Shown here in pieces: positions 13,080-25,258 of a stretch of 64,000 nucleotides of DNA. Position 1 is the stretch's first letter. Each line of letters opens with the position of its first letter. The notes beneath the pieces were generated by a model, which saw nothing but the letters and a program-made list of their open reading frames with translations, was not told the origin of the DNA and did not search any database. This stretch comes from Gordionus sp. m RMFG-2023. Its lineage: Eukaryota > Nematomorpha > Gordioida > Chordodea > Parachordodidae. The position numbers were made by a program, and so were the translations under genes. Where the stretch lies: NCBI RefSeq assembly GCF_954871325.1, contig NC_088777.1:45485366-45549365 (forward strand), read 5' to 3'.

Positions 13080-13640
13080 TGTTAACAATATTATCTTATT
13101 TACCTAACCCCTAACGTGAATTGTAAATAGTTGATATTTAAATGTTCAAATTTTGCCTAAAATAATAGCTAATTGATTATATTGTTTGCTCTTAAATAAA
13201 TCTAGTTAAAACGAGTTTAAAGAAATTTTATCTTTAGATACCATTTAATTTTCTGTTAAAGGAGAGGTTTTTGACAAATATTAGCCTGGGAAAAAAAAAT
13301 TGAACAAACATGATCATTCCATTCCCTTATTTTGACAAAAGATGCCCTTAAATTCTTTTTTTCAATTTTAATGAGCAGTTTGAAGATCATTTCATTTTTT
13401 TATGATAGAAACTAATCAATATGCATTTCCTAAATATATAGATCTAACATTACCCTTTGGTAATGGTGCAAAATGTCTTAATATGTAGCAACGTAATAAA
13501 AACGATTAAATTTTAATCAAAATCTATTATAAATACCTATTAAACCCAAATACATGTATAACACTGTTCTCTACGTTATGAAGTGTTAACAAAAGAAAGA
13601 ATAAATAGTTTAACAAAAATGTTCATTGTTCATTTTTTTT
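13080..13640 (-). repeat. Orphan 5' flank of the secreted-protein family (unit H)
   Basis: This block aligns with 20770-21260 (upstream of copy B) and with the flanks of A and C in the same orientation. Shared text includes TAAATAAATCTAGTTAAAAC and GACAAATATTAGCCTGG. On the minus strand the gene itself should follow below 13080, but no exon of the family is there: AT-rich spacer and a LINE occupy the place. It is a gene-less remnant of an eighth copy. Confidence 0.75.
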
Positions 13641-13654
13641 TAAAAAATGACATA

Positions 13655-14141
13655 GTTTACATTGTCGCTCCTGCAATGGTCGATTCATAAGACACAGGCA
13701 TGTAATTCAATCCACGCCTTGAAATCAGAACAAATCCCATCCATACTTGAACCTCAGGGTCTTTTTAGACCTGATGGTAAAGGTCCAGACGGCATCACTC
13801 AAATTCCGTGGAGGAGAGGCCAATTATTAGTATGGGACTTTTCTTGTATTGATCTCCTTGCCCCATCTAACCAGACACTCAACATCATTGACCTGAAAGA
13901 ATAAAACCTCGAAATACACAGAAATTACTAATGACCATTGTTTCATTCCAATTATTTCAACCACACTTGCCACCTGCGGCAAACTTGCTTTAGCTTTTTC
14001 AAAAATTTAGGATCTCAAATCAGCAAACATTCGGATGAACCTCGAGAGGGTTTTTTTCTTGGACAAAGGCTCGCCATAGCAATCCTTAAAGCCAATTATA
14101 TCAGCTTCAATGGTGGTCTAATAGCCAAAGAGCCATCCTAA
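13655..14141 (+). mobile_element. LINE 3' fragment, C-terminal domain, best preserved
   Basis: Two nearly contiguous open stretches (to 13904, and 13938-14141) encode the end of the same LINE protein as at 10594. After a CRSCNGRF-like knuckle remnant come ILEPQGLFRPDGKGPDG, IPWRRGQLLVWDFSCID and LAPSN. The second stretch carries EPREGFFLGQRLAIAI, which is where proteins of this type end. The 5' truncation at about 13650, directly against the orphan flank, is typical of LINE insertion. One frame break joins the two parts. The downstream 14142-14475 is AT-rich and may be the 3' UTR. Confidence 0.85.
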
Positions 14142-14478
14142 ATCCTTTTTTTTCCTCTCATACCATCCCTGTTCTTCATTGGTATTTTTAAATTTTTTTA
14201 TTCATATTCCTTTTGTCGCATTTTAATATAGATTTATTTTATACGTTCATATATTCATTATTTTTTATTATTATACATTTGGTTTTTAATTCAAATTTAT
14301 GTGATTTGATTTTGGAATTTTCGTATATATTATTTTTAATCTAGTTTTTTATATACATTACAATATGTTTTTTCATAATAAAGTAAAATAAAAAAATTTA
14401 AAAAATATTTTGATGATATAATAACTATAATTTTTTTAGATTTGCGGTAAATTTTTTTTAAATCATGTAATATTAATG
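14142..14478. other. AT-rich tail after LINE fragment
   Basis: Long T and A runs and no coding signal. Probably LINE 3' UTR plus older sequence. Confidence 0.4.
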
Positions 14479-14538
14479 CGGCCCGGGATTTTTTAGCTAT
14501 TCCAAATTATTTTTTTCAATACTTTGAATAGGTTCACC
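14479..14538. repeat. Fragment related to MITE at 16936
   Basis: The stretch beginning GCGGCCCGGGATTTTTTAG matches the interior of the element at 16936-17114 (ACGGCCCGGGTAATTTTAG) through to a shared CACCCAG. No terminal repeats of its own are seen. Confidence 0.5.
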
Positions 14539-16570
14539 CAGGCGCGTAGCCTGAAAAAACTCCAAAATATATTTACTAGAATTCAATGCCTCCATATTTT
14601 TCTGAGGTTAATCTACTTAAAATTAATCTTTTTACCAAGATTTAAATTCTGAAATTAATTGGTCTCAGATATATGTATATCATCTGAATAAAATTGAGCT
14701 AAAATCTTAAATTTTTTCAATATCAAGATTAAATAAACTTCAGACAAATTTATAGGTAATAATATTTGTAAATTGGAAAGAGTCATTTGATGAATCACAA
14801 CACGTTTTTAAGTTGAGTAAAAAATGTATTCAAAAGTCGAATAAAAACAGTTATCTATAGTAATCATCAATTGAGTTAACGTTAATATTGTAACAATTAG
14901 TTGTATAATCAGTGATTAAAATTTCAAAAAATCTATGGAAATATAGTATAGATTTTCGGAGGGAAAATATTAGTTAATAAGAAATGATTTCTAAGTATGA
15001 GCCTGAATACGTACCTAAAACCCCAATGTTTTTGCTAAATTTGAGGTTTAGGATTAAAGATATCGAAAAAAAATATATTAGAATAATAATTTATATAATT
15101 AAATTCAAGAAAAATAAATATTTTCTCCGCATATTTTAAATTTTAAGCATTAATTTTATAAGTAAAATTTTATTATAAATGATGATTTACTCAGGGATGC
15201 GAACCCAGCAAAATTTTAGCCCGGGTTCGGTTCGGGTTCGGTTTAAGTAAAAAAATAAAAGGTGGGTTCGGTTCGGGTTCGGTTTATGGAAATATTTTTA
15301 AACCGGGTTTTTTCCGAGTTCAGCTCGGGTTTAAGAATTTTTGAATTGATATTAAAAAACTAGACATAAATTTGGTATAAAAATAAATTTTTTATTTTAT
15401 TTATAGGCAAAATACATTTAAAAATACAAAACAGTCATAAACTTGAAATAAAAGAGCTAAAGAGGATAAATTTTAAATAGCAATGATTTCATAGAATTAA
15501 AAAACAGATATATAAATTTAATTTCAATTATAATATACACTTCATTAATATATATTAAAAATTAATCTGAACAAAAAATAAATCAATATAATAATTTTTA
15601 CTTTGACTTGTTCATTCCTTTAATTAGTAATCTTTGAGACTAAGTTAAAAATTAAAAATAAATGGCGTGAATGTATTTAATTGCTTTAAATTTATTTAAC
15701 ACTCCAATAGGAATCTTTGAAAATAAATTTTTAAAAAAAAATGGCCTAAATGAATTAAGTTGCTTAAAATTTATTATCACTTCACTTAAAAGGTATTATG
15801 ATAAAATTATAAAATCTCTAAATTATTAATATTTGTATTTACAATTATACAAATATCTTAATATATGATTTTAAACAATACACTGAACCCGCTTGAACCC
15901 GGGTTCATAAAAATTCCTGGGTTCGGTTCGGGGTTTTAAAAATTTTATAAATGGGGTTCAGATTCGGTTCGGGTTCAGATTTATTTATCAAAAACCCGGG
16001 ATTACTCCTCCGGGTTCAGGTTCGGTTCAAATCCCTGGATTTAATATGCTAAAAAAATATAGTAGGAATATGCATAAAATAAAATTTTGGGACAAAAACA
16101 TAAAATCAAGAAAGGAAAATAAAATAAAATATTTCTAGATATTCAATTTTTAAATCTAATTAAAATATAAGTAAGCAATTAAGTAAATATAATAAAGTTG
16201 CCAATAGTTTTAGCATTTTTAATTTTGTTTGATGAATATAAATACTATAAAAGATAAAAATAATTGTAAGATAAATGATTTTAACATCTTTTTCCGATAA
16301 ATTATGTTTATATGGAGTAAAATAAAAAATAAATATTCGAATTTGGAATGTAAAAATATTAAAATTGTGAATCAATTGGAGATCATTTTTATATCTCTAG
16401 TAATTTTTCTTTGATAACTTTTAATTGGGTTATGTTATTGTTACCTTTCGAGATAATTCAATGCAATTAATATTAATAAATATTGGATCTCCCATTATAA
16501 TTTCTAAATAATAAAGCAAATATTGGAGTAATCCTTGTAAGTATATATCAATTTCAATCTTTATTTAAAA
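14539..16570 (-). mobile_element. hAT-related fragment, inverted partner of 53440-54590
   Basis: It begins with CAGGCGCGTAGCC, the terminal motif of the hAT family at 21544, 31495, 40346 and 62283. The sequence from about 14550 to 16570, leaving out the MITE at 15192-16037, is the reverse complement of 53440-54590. In that partner the hAT dimerisation domain follows; here the terminal motif is joined directly to the internal sequence, so the C-terminal coding part was deleted. No long open frame survives. The right boundary near 16570 is set only by where similarity fades. Confidence 0.7.
15192..16037. mobile_element. GGTTCGG-rich hAT MITE, 846 bp
   Basis: Terminal repeats CAGGGATGCGAACCC and, inverted, CAGGGATTTGAACCG lie between near-identical 8-bp duplications GATTTACT (15184-15191) and GATTTAAT (16038-16045). 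The outer 100-170 bp at each end are built from iterated GGGTTCGGTTCGGG-type words, a sharp GC contrast with the AT-rich interior, which has no coding content. The inverted partner at about 53955 lacks the insert, giving an empty-site control. Confidence 0.88.
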
Positions 16571-16935
16571 AATTTTTTATTTTTTTACAAATTTTATTTT
16601 TTCATATAAAAATTTGAATACGCATAAAACAAACGATTTACGATTTATAAATAATAATTTATCCAAAACAAAATATGTGCATAATAAAAGATGAAAAATC
16701 GAACTATAAAATTTAAATACTCCCCCCAAAAAACTAAAACAAAATATTTTATTACAACTTTATTCCCATTTAGTTCAGAAGTTTCTTCACTAGTATAATT
16801 TTTTCATTCAGGCTCGATCTGGTTTTTTATTGAAAAATATTTAAACATTTGTTAGACAAACAGGTTCTTTAATTTGTTTAAGCATTGAATTGTACATATT
16901 TAGCCAACAATATTTGATAGATGGTTAGTATTTAT
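16571..16935. other. AT-rich stretch, nothing recognised
   Basis: No coding or repeat signal seen. Confidence 0.45.
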
Positions 16936-17114
16936 CAGAGACTTGCAATGCAAGGCTCGTCCCGGATTTTTTCAATTATATTGTATTAGTGGCGATATAA
17001 AATATTTCATTTTAAAAATACGGCCCGGGTAATTTTAGGCTTGCCATGGTATTTTAAAAGAATAATTTGGTCAATGCACCCAGACTTAGGGCCGGGTTAC
17101 AGGTCTGCAGTCTG
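16936..17114. mobile_element. Short hAT-like MITE, 179 bp
   Basis: Ends CAGAGACTTGCAATGC and, inverted, CAGACTGCAGACCTG, with 8-bp flanks GTATTTAT (16928-16935) and GTATTTAA (17115-17122). The interior has two GGCCCGGG/GGGCCGGG patches in AT-rich sequence. A related terminus may exist near 52826 (CAGAGACCTGCAGA). Confidence 0.75.
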
Positions 17115-17209
17115 GTATTTAACTTGAATTTGATATATTTATCACTTATATTTTCAATTATCTTTAGAACTTTATTATATTTTCTATAATAACATGCATT
17201 TAGCTAAGG

Positions 17210-17640
17210 ACTAAAATGTTTTCTATACAATTTAAAATATCGAAACGCCATTTCAAATTTAATAAATCTTCAAAACCCAAAATTATATAGTTGGAAGATT
17301 GATTGTTTTGGTCTAATAAAAAAAATATTGTTGATTAAAAAATAATTTGATTTGGTTTATCACCAAATATCTTTTAAAACCGGATTAGATTTTAATATAT
17401 ACCGTCTTATAGGATTTCCTAGTTTGTTTAGTTCGCTTTACTAGAATCCTTGTATAATTTATATATTTTCTTAAAGCTGGATCTCATCATTAAAGATGAC
17501 TGTTATATTTGTCTTCCCCCCCCCTCCAACCACGTTTTCCAGTCCACCTAACCTAATAAGTTACGATATTTTGTCAAGTTTCCATTTAATCTTCATGGGT
17601 CTGGTGTGTATGGGGGAAGAGACTTCATTCTTTTTGGAAT
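17210..17640. repeat. Dispersed repeat paired with 7380-7880
   Basis: Diverged direct copy of 7380-7880. It contains a C-rich interruption (17515-17528). The minus strand has NITVIFNDE but soon meets stops. Family unknown. Confidence 0.45.
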
Positions 17641-17774
17641 GATAGTTTTACTCGTTAAGATTTTAATTTTTGGTCAACTTGAAATATATTTGAAATATTT
17701 CAAACAAGAGTGTAGATTATTGCAATGTAGTTTAAAGTAGCTTTCATTTAATATCCTTAATTGAATTTCTATGT

Positions 17775-17822
17775 TGTAAATATATTTTTGTAAATATATT
17801 TTTGTAAATATATTTTTATAAA
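17775..17822. repeat. Three-copy 17-bp minisatellite
   Basis: The word TGTAAATATATTTT(T) is repeated three times with small changes at the end. It is absent from the matching place in unit C (21490). Confidence 0.8.
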
Positions 17823-18958
17823 CATATCAAATTCTCAAATATATAGATGTACCCACTTAAAAGGATGATAAAAAATCGTATCTTTAAAAGCACGGAATTA
17901 AATGGCTTACACCGCCCCCCAGTGCAGTGAATTTACATCCACTGATTGACAGTAATCACCCTGATATCAGGATCCGTTTAATTGAATTAAAGAAGTATTA
18001 CATTCACTCTTGTGTAATTAGCTGATTGACAGTAATTTACCCTACTGTAAGGGTCCGTTTAATTAAAGAGAAATTACGGCACCCCTTTAAAGATCGAATA
18101 GATTATTGGCAAGAATAGAGAAATAAGAATATATATAATCAAAAAACTCTTTGCTTATTTATTATAGATTTTATTTCAATAGATTAGATCATTTCTTGTT
18201 GTAATTTTATAATGACGAGGAATTCTAAAAAAGAAAATAATATTATAAGGTATGTTGATGGTGATGGTATGTTTTTACCCTAATAGTTAAATATATTACA
18301 TTCTGACCTAGTCGACTTATTCATTTTTAAAAATGAATTAGATAGTTTTGGTAGGACAATTATCAAAAGCAGACGCTACCGATGATAAAGGATCATTACC
18401 GAATTTTTATTATATAACCCTAAACATGACAGAGTCCCTTAAAACCAAGAATGAATACTGTCATCGCAGTCATAAAATATTTTAATTCGCTATTATTTAA
18501 TAGCCATATACTCTTTTTTTAAATATCCTGCCCAAAACAGAGATCAACATACTTAAGTCTAAATTTAATTACCTTACATTTTAAATCAATATTAAATTTT
18601 AAATATTATGCCCCCTCCCACCTTCCCTCCTGAAAAAAAATATACCAAGTACCACTCATTCAGAGTTTTTAAATTTTTAAAAATAGGCAATGACTTAGCG
18701 CGCTATTATTTCTAAGAGTAGGATTTTTAAAAATACAACTTTAAGCACCAAAATTAAAATATAATTTTATTTATGAATTATATGATTATATTTTCCAAAT
18801 TTGTAAACCCAAGTGAACTAGTATAAAATATTAAATATTATTTTATCACCACTTAAATAAATATCATTAATTTTTGTATAACTATATTCCTAAAATATCA
18901 GATTAAATTTAACATTTTCTAAATATTAATAACCGAAACCTTAATAAAATTAAAGAAA

Positions 18959-20680
18959 CTAATAGTGATAACCCGATGTGCCAAAATCATAAATTATTTT
19001 AGAAATAGGAGGACTATGAATATTTTTTGGAAATTGGAAAAATTTTTGGACCGAATATTCGCTAGCTATCCTGGTGTTGAAAACAGAGAGAAGTTTTATA
19101 GCGTAATTTGCCATACTTTCGAATAGTATATTGAACATTATTTGTTTGGTATCCTTTAAATTAAAATAAATGTATAGTTATTTTCATAAAATATTTAATT
19201 TTCTTAAAAGAAATAATTAGTTACACATAAAAGATCTTAACGTCAAAATATAGTTTTTTATATGAATAACAAAGTGAAGGAAAATGAATATTCCAAAGAA
19301 ATAATCCAAAAAAATAGAATACCTAGTGGGAAAAAATACCAATATATTTATTAATAAATTAAATATTATTTTCTTACCTTAGTCCAGATCAGGCTTTATA
19401 TATCTATCGTACTATATTATTTCTTTTCTGGAACATTTCTATATAATAAACATGAAAAATTAATTTCATTCCTAGGTGTTGACATTCCCAGTTTCAAAGC
19501 CAATGATTACGAGATGTTTGATAAATGTTTTATCAATGTTTGAAATTAATTGCAGGAATGGATGGGTAATGATCTATAGAAGAAGGAAAATATATCAAAA
19601 ACTTACAAATTTTTATTAAATTATTTATACCGAATACTCTATAAGGGTTTTTTGGTCGTAGGTTATCATCTAATAAATAATTATAAATTTTTTTGTTTTA
19701 AATAATCGAATAAATTTAAATAATGATTTATATATTAAAATATTATCTATGTCTCCATTAATTTAAAATTATATAATGATCTAAATTATTTTACTAAAAA
19801 TATACTTGTAAAAAAATTTAAAGTTGAAAAATTTTCCATATACGTATTATTAATTATGGTAAATATTCGAACAAAATTCATCTTCTTCCAAGCGAGGTAC
19901 CGAGAATTGATTTTGTAAAAATTTATAGAAATTATTATTTACAATGCAAAGAATGTTATAATAAACCTTCGCTATTTTGCCTATAGCCACTAATGCAGCA
20001 TTTCCATTAGTTGCTCTCCAAACTTTATAAATAAATATGTGATGTTCTTTAAGTAATTCTTTAGAGCCTCTTGGGCTTTTGAAATTGACAAGCCCTGAAT
20101 ATTGATATGGGGCATTATCTTTAGTACTATTATGATTTGTGTCAACACTAATTTTTACATCGCTCACATCTGTAAATATAAAATTAAATTACCAACATTC
20201 AAAGGTAAAGGGAAGCTATTAGACACAAGTTTTATATTCTTATTCTGTTTAAATTTTATAAACAAACACTGAGGATTTTGTATTATAATTAAATGAAAGA
20301 AAGAGTAACCAATTAAATGATTACTTAAAATCTTACTTTTAAATTTGTGCCCTTTGATATTATATACGCCTACTTTTATATGTTAATTTTTTACCTTAGT
20401 TAATATAAACATGCCTTTTTAGTTTAATTAACTAAAAAGGAGGAGAAATATAAATATATTTAAATTCAACTAAAAAAATAGGATTAGAATAATTATATTA
20501 AAATTTTAAAATATCCTAAAGTCTCTGTTAAATTCAAATTTAAGTAATTACTATGAATTGAAAGGTTGGAAATAAATATGGATTATATTTAATTTACTAA
20601 ATGCTTTGATATCAGGAAGGGATATTTGGCCTTCAGCTCTGATAATGTTTATTATAAATAAAGCAAAAGCATATTTTCAT
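18959..20680 (-). pseudogene. Copy B of secreted two-module family, broken
   Basis: Exon equivalents on the minus strand: exon 1 ends at 20680, exon 2 at 20169-19967, exon 3 near 19920-19808, exon 4 from 19573, exon 5 at 19153-18959. Exon 2 is open (VSDVKISVDTNHNSTKD, then SPRGSKELL and KVWRATNGNAALVAIGK) but lost 15 bases at its start relative to C. The exon 1 ATG is out of frame with the signal peptide, exon 3 is frameshifted after RLEEDEF, the exon 3 acceptor has lost its AG, and exon 4 is frameshifted and loses its second half in a deletion near 19435. Exon 5 is intact to a stop at 18959. This is the most damaged of the three tandem minus-strand copies. Confidence 0.85.
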
Positions 20681-21543
20681 TTTTTTTAAATCAGAAGAAA
20701 CCAATAAATTTTTACTTAAAAATTTTTACAAAAAATTATCAATATGATATTTTATTCTTTTTTTTCTTTAAAATTTTGTAAAATAAGCTTGACATAATTA
20801 TCGTATTTACCTAACTCCTAAACGTTAATGGTAAATAATTTATGCTTAAATGTTAAGGTTTTGCCTAAAATAATAGCTAATTGACCTAATTTATTGTTTG
20901 CTCTTAAATAAATCTAGTTAAAACGAGTTTAAAGCAATTTTTATCTTTAGTTGTCAATTTAATTTAATGTCAAGGATAGATATTCGACAAATATTAGCCT
21001 GGAAAAAAATTGAACAAACACCATCCTTTCATTCCCTTATATTTGGTAAAGGACACCTTTAAATTATTGCACAGTATTAAGATCATTACATTTTTTTATG
21101 ATAGAAACTCATCAACATTTCCTAAATATATTTGCCTAACATTACATCCCTATGTTACCTGGTAATGGTGCAATATGTCTTAATATGGGGCAACTTAATA
21201 AAAATGAATAAATTTTAATCAAAATCTATTTTAAATACATATTAACCCGAACCCATACATGTAAACACATCTCTACATTATGAAATGTTAGCAAAAAAAA
21301 ATTATATAAAACAAAAGTGGTACAACCCTAAAAAAACTATAGGAGTGAAAAGATAGTTTTACTCTTAGAGCTCTTAATTGTTGGATATAAATTTGATTTG
21401 AAAAAATTTAAAATATTCCAAACAAAAATGAAGATTATTGCAATGTAATTTAAAGTAGCTTTCATTTAATATCCTTAATTGGATTTCTATGAAAATATGA
21501 TTTTCTCAAATATAAGGATTATAAAAGATCTATCATTAACTGG

Positions 21544-22757
21544 CAGGCGCGTAACCAATGGGGAGGGCGATTCCCCCCCTTATCGCAAATTTGACTGTTT
21601 TCATAAATATCATTTTAAGCTAATAAAAATTTTACCCCCCCCCCTTAATCAAAATTTCACAAATATTTGAATATCAATTTTCCAACACAAAACTTATTTT
21701 TTATAAATAAATTTTAATAAAATTTCCTCTCCTTGTGAGTACATTAACATTATTCAAAAATATTAATAAAATGGTTTTTAGTCAAAGAGATTGAAATCAA
21801 ACGGTAATTTATTTTATTATTATATATAATAATTTTATTAAATTCAAAATTATTAGTGAGTTAGAATTAATAAGTTCTAATGCAACTATTTGTAAAATTA
21901 AATATATAGCAAAATTTTATTCCTATGATATTGATACTGAAATAAATTTAATCAGTGAATTCGAATTGTGGTACAAATATTTACTACGTTTAGCTATTTT
22001 ATTTGAGCTAGCCATGGATGCGCTCAATCGGTATAAAGAAACCTTGGCTCAATTTCTAATATTTTGAAGTTGTTTTATATTCTTGCATGTTTGCCCTATT
22101 ACAACATGTACGAATGAAAGGACTTTTTCCAACTTGAAAGGTTGAAAACATATTTACGAAGTACAACTTCCGAATCTCGGCTAAATGGGTTTGCTCTGTT
22201 AAATATCCACAGAGATTTGGTTCCAACGACAAACGAAATTCTTAAGAAATTGGCAACATTCCCATGAAAATTAAAAATCACATTATAATTATATTATTCA
22301 ATAAAATTTTTTGTATAATATTGTATTAGATAAGAAGTTAAAAAACTTGTTTTTTAAATTATTTTCTAGTCAATATTTTATATACGCTACTATTAGTATT
22401 TTCAATAAAAAAAATATATTCTACTTATATTGTATGAGAATTTAATCTGAGGCTAGTTTTTAACAAATTTTATAAAAAAAATAACATTAAATTTTATTTA
22501 AACTTTACATTTAAAAAACTTTATTAAATATAATATACCTAACTTAAAATAATAAAACAATAGGCTTGTAATATCCATACAGAATTAGTAAATAAAAGAT
22601 AACAATAGAAATATAATTATTATAAATTATGAATAATTTAATAGAATAGCTAAAATATAAGACCCGGCCAAAGGCCCAGCGAAAGCTGGCAGAAGGCCAG
22701 GTAAGAGAGGTTTGGGGGCGATCCCTCCCCCATAAGAAAATCCTGGATACGCCACTG
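21544..22757 (+). mobile_element. hAT transposon (ZMYM1/DUF4371-like), 1.2 kb, internally deleted
   Basis: Ends CAGGCGCGTAACC and, inverted, CAGTGGCGTATCCAGG are bordered by a perfect 8-bp duplication TTAACTGG (21536-21543 and 22758-22765). Unit B has the uninterrupted site. Close to the ends are GC-rich words such as GGGGGCGATCCCTCCCCC. On the plus strand near 22095-22268 the C-terminal dimerisation domain is readable: PITTCTNERTFSNLK, then after a 1-base shift RLKTYLRSTTSESRLNGFAL and LLNIHRDLVPTTNEI. That wording is typical of zinc-finger MYM-type hAT transposases. The rest of the transposase is gone. Confidence 0.93.
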
Positions 22758-23141
22758 TTAACTGGGAAGCACAGAATTAAATGGCTTACACTGCCCTTTA
22801 GAAGACGTCTCCAGTGCAGTGAATTTGCATCCATTGATTGGCATTAATTTGCCTTACTATCAGGACCTGTTTTAATTAAAGAGGGATTACGTTTCCTCTT
22901 GTGGATTAGCATACGCTGATTTAAAATTTACCCTCAGGGCCCGTTTAATTAAAGAGAAATTATGATACCTTTTGAAGATCGTATAGATTATTGGTAAGAA
23001 TAGAGAAATAAGAAAATATATAATCAAAAAACTCTTTGCTTATTTTTTATAGATTTTATTTCAATAGATTAGATTATTTTTTGTAATTTTATAATGACGA
23101 AGACTAAAAAAGAAAAAAATATAATAAGGTAACTTGTTGAT

Positions 23142-24495
23142 AGCGCGCTAACTTTTTTGTAGCTATAGATAATAGCAGCTACTTTGAAAATTTAAATATA
23201 ATATCATAATTAATTATTATTTTTATGATTTATTATTTAATTTTGAAATTGAAATATATTTTCAATTTTGTTATATTTCATTTGTATTATAAACCTAAAT
23301 CGTGAATTTAATATGTCATCGCCTATGGATATCCAAATCGTTGAAAGTGATTCAGACAATGATATTAATGAAATGGAAGATACCTGAAGAAAATGTTCTT
23401 AATAGCTATAATACAAATTTTCCATTCCTTTGATTTGAAAATTTTTTTAAATAAATATATAATCCAAAACTGACTTCAAATTTATTTGTTTAAAAGGTAA
23501 AAAAAAAATTTCCTCAAATTAATCTAGTAGTTATAACCTCAAGAAACACCTCAAGGTAAATTGTCATTTTTACATTCTAATAATATTTATTTTATAAGAC
23601 TGTTTATGAGTTTTAAGGAAATGGAGAAACATTTAAATAATTTTGGTATAGGCGACTCTACATCCAAAAAGACTAATTCAATTCAAACTAAATTAAATGC
23701 ATATAACAATATTTCTCAGAAATTGGCAGATTAAGTTATTGTTGATTTTATAATTTATGCCGATGTCCTTGGTTGATAATCCATCATTTACCATGATGAT
23801 TAAAACTCTATCCCCTGGTACAACAATTTTATATGAATAATAGCAAATAACTTTAAAATGATAGATGCTCTAATATTATAGTTATTAGAGATATCATATA
23901 TATGTACCACGGCAGATAGTTGGACACATAACAGAAGGTAAAAACTTATTTATATTTATAAATTAATCTGATTAAATATTTTTGAGCCTATTTGTGAATC
24001 ACAGGCCATTGGATAGAACCCTAGGACTTTAAAAAGAAAATTTATGGCATTAGCTCTCAAAATAATAGGATGCCAGACATACGATGTACTTGCAAATAAA
24101 GTTATTGATAATCTATCTTATATTAAAAATATGTATATTTATCTTCAAGTGCTAGTGTTGAGAGATTATTTAGTAAGGCTAAGCTTATACTTTCTGATCG
24201 TCGCTCTAGACTTGGGGATGATAATATTGAAATGATTTTATTATTAAAATGCAACTTATTACCATTTATTTTTATTACATAAAATTTTTTTATAATCAAA
24301 ACTAACTATATTTTGATATTTATAAATGTTGATTTTTATATATTTACTATACAACAACATTATAAGCAAAAAATAAAAAATTTGTTTGTAAAATTTTTTT
24401 ATAAAAAGTAGCTAATAGCGAGTTACTTTTTATGACAAAGATAACGGGAGCGGGCTACGCGGTAGCCGCTACTTTTGTAGCGTTTAACAACTCTG
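23142..24495 (+). mobile_element. hAT transposon remnant with BED finger and dimerisation domain
   Basis: This insert interrupts unit C between sequences that are contiguous in units A and B. The right end, inverted, reads CAGAGTTGTTAAACGC, a hAT terminus. The left terminus is not a clean mirror and seems to have been lost together with its target duplication. Plus-strand pieces: MSSPMDIQIVESDSDND at 23312, a YNLKKHLK BED-finger piece near 23530, MSLVDNPSF and TTADSWTHN core motifs near 23765 and 23910, and SSASVERLFSKAKLILSDRR at about 24145-24210. Motif order is right and introns are likely, but frames are broken. Confidence 0.88.
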
Positions 24496-25258
24496 TTTGA
24501 TGGTGATGGTATGATTTATTTTATCCTAATAGTTAAATATATTACATTCTGACCAAGTCTACTTATTTATTTTCAAAAATGAACAAGTCATTATAGTTTT
24601 GGAAGGAGAAATATCAAATGACGATACCGATGTTAAAGGATCATTAAATCACTTACTTCATACCGAATTTTTATTATACAACCCTAAACATGACAGAGTC
24701 CCTTAAAACCAAGAATGAATACTGTCATTGTAGTCAAAAATATTTTAATTCGCTTTTATTTAATTGCCATATACTCTTTTTAAAATATCCTCTCCGAAAC
24801 AGAGATCAGCATACTTAAGTCTAAATTTAATTACCTTACATTTTAAATCAATATTAAATTTTCAATATTATACCATCCTCCCCCTCCCCTTCCCTTTTGA
24901 AAAAAATAATATACCATACCACTCATTACGACCAGAGTTTTTAAATTTTAATAAATAGGCATGGAGATAATGCGCTACTTTTTTTTAAAAAAGTAGTTGA
25001 GTAGGTCTTTTTAAAAATATAATTTTAAGCACCAAAATAAAAATATAATTTTATTGTTAAATTATAATTTTATGATTATATTTCCCAAATTTGTAAACCC
25101 AAATGAACTAGTATAAATTATTAGATATTATTTTATCACCACCACTTAAATAAATATCATTAATTTTTGTATAACTATTTTCCTAAAATATCCCCACAGA
25201 TTAAATATATAATTTCATTTAAATATTAATAACCGAAAAAGTAATAAAATTAAAGAAA

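Larger units (their letters stand above)
17640..21340. repeat. Segmental duplication unit B
   Basis: A direct copy of units A and C. Its start (17640-17770) matches the start of unit C (21340-21480), so B and C are adjacent tandem copies. A small tandem tract of a TGTAAATATATTTT word lies at about 17775-17822. Confidence 0.85.

Noticed and set aside
23142-24495. Clean 8-bp target duplication for this hAT
   Set aside because: The right end is clear, but the left terminus is missing and flanks do not give a convincing duplication.
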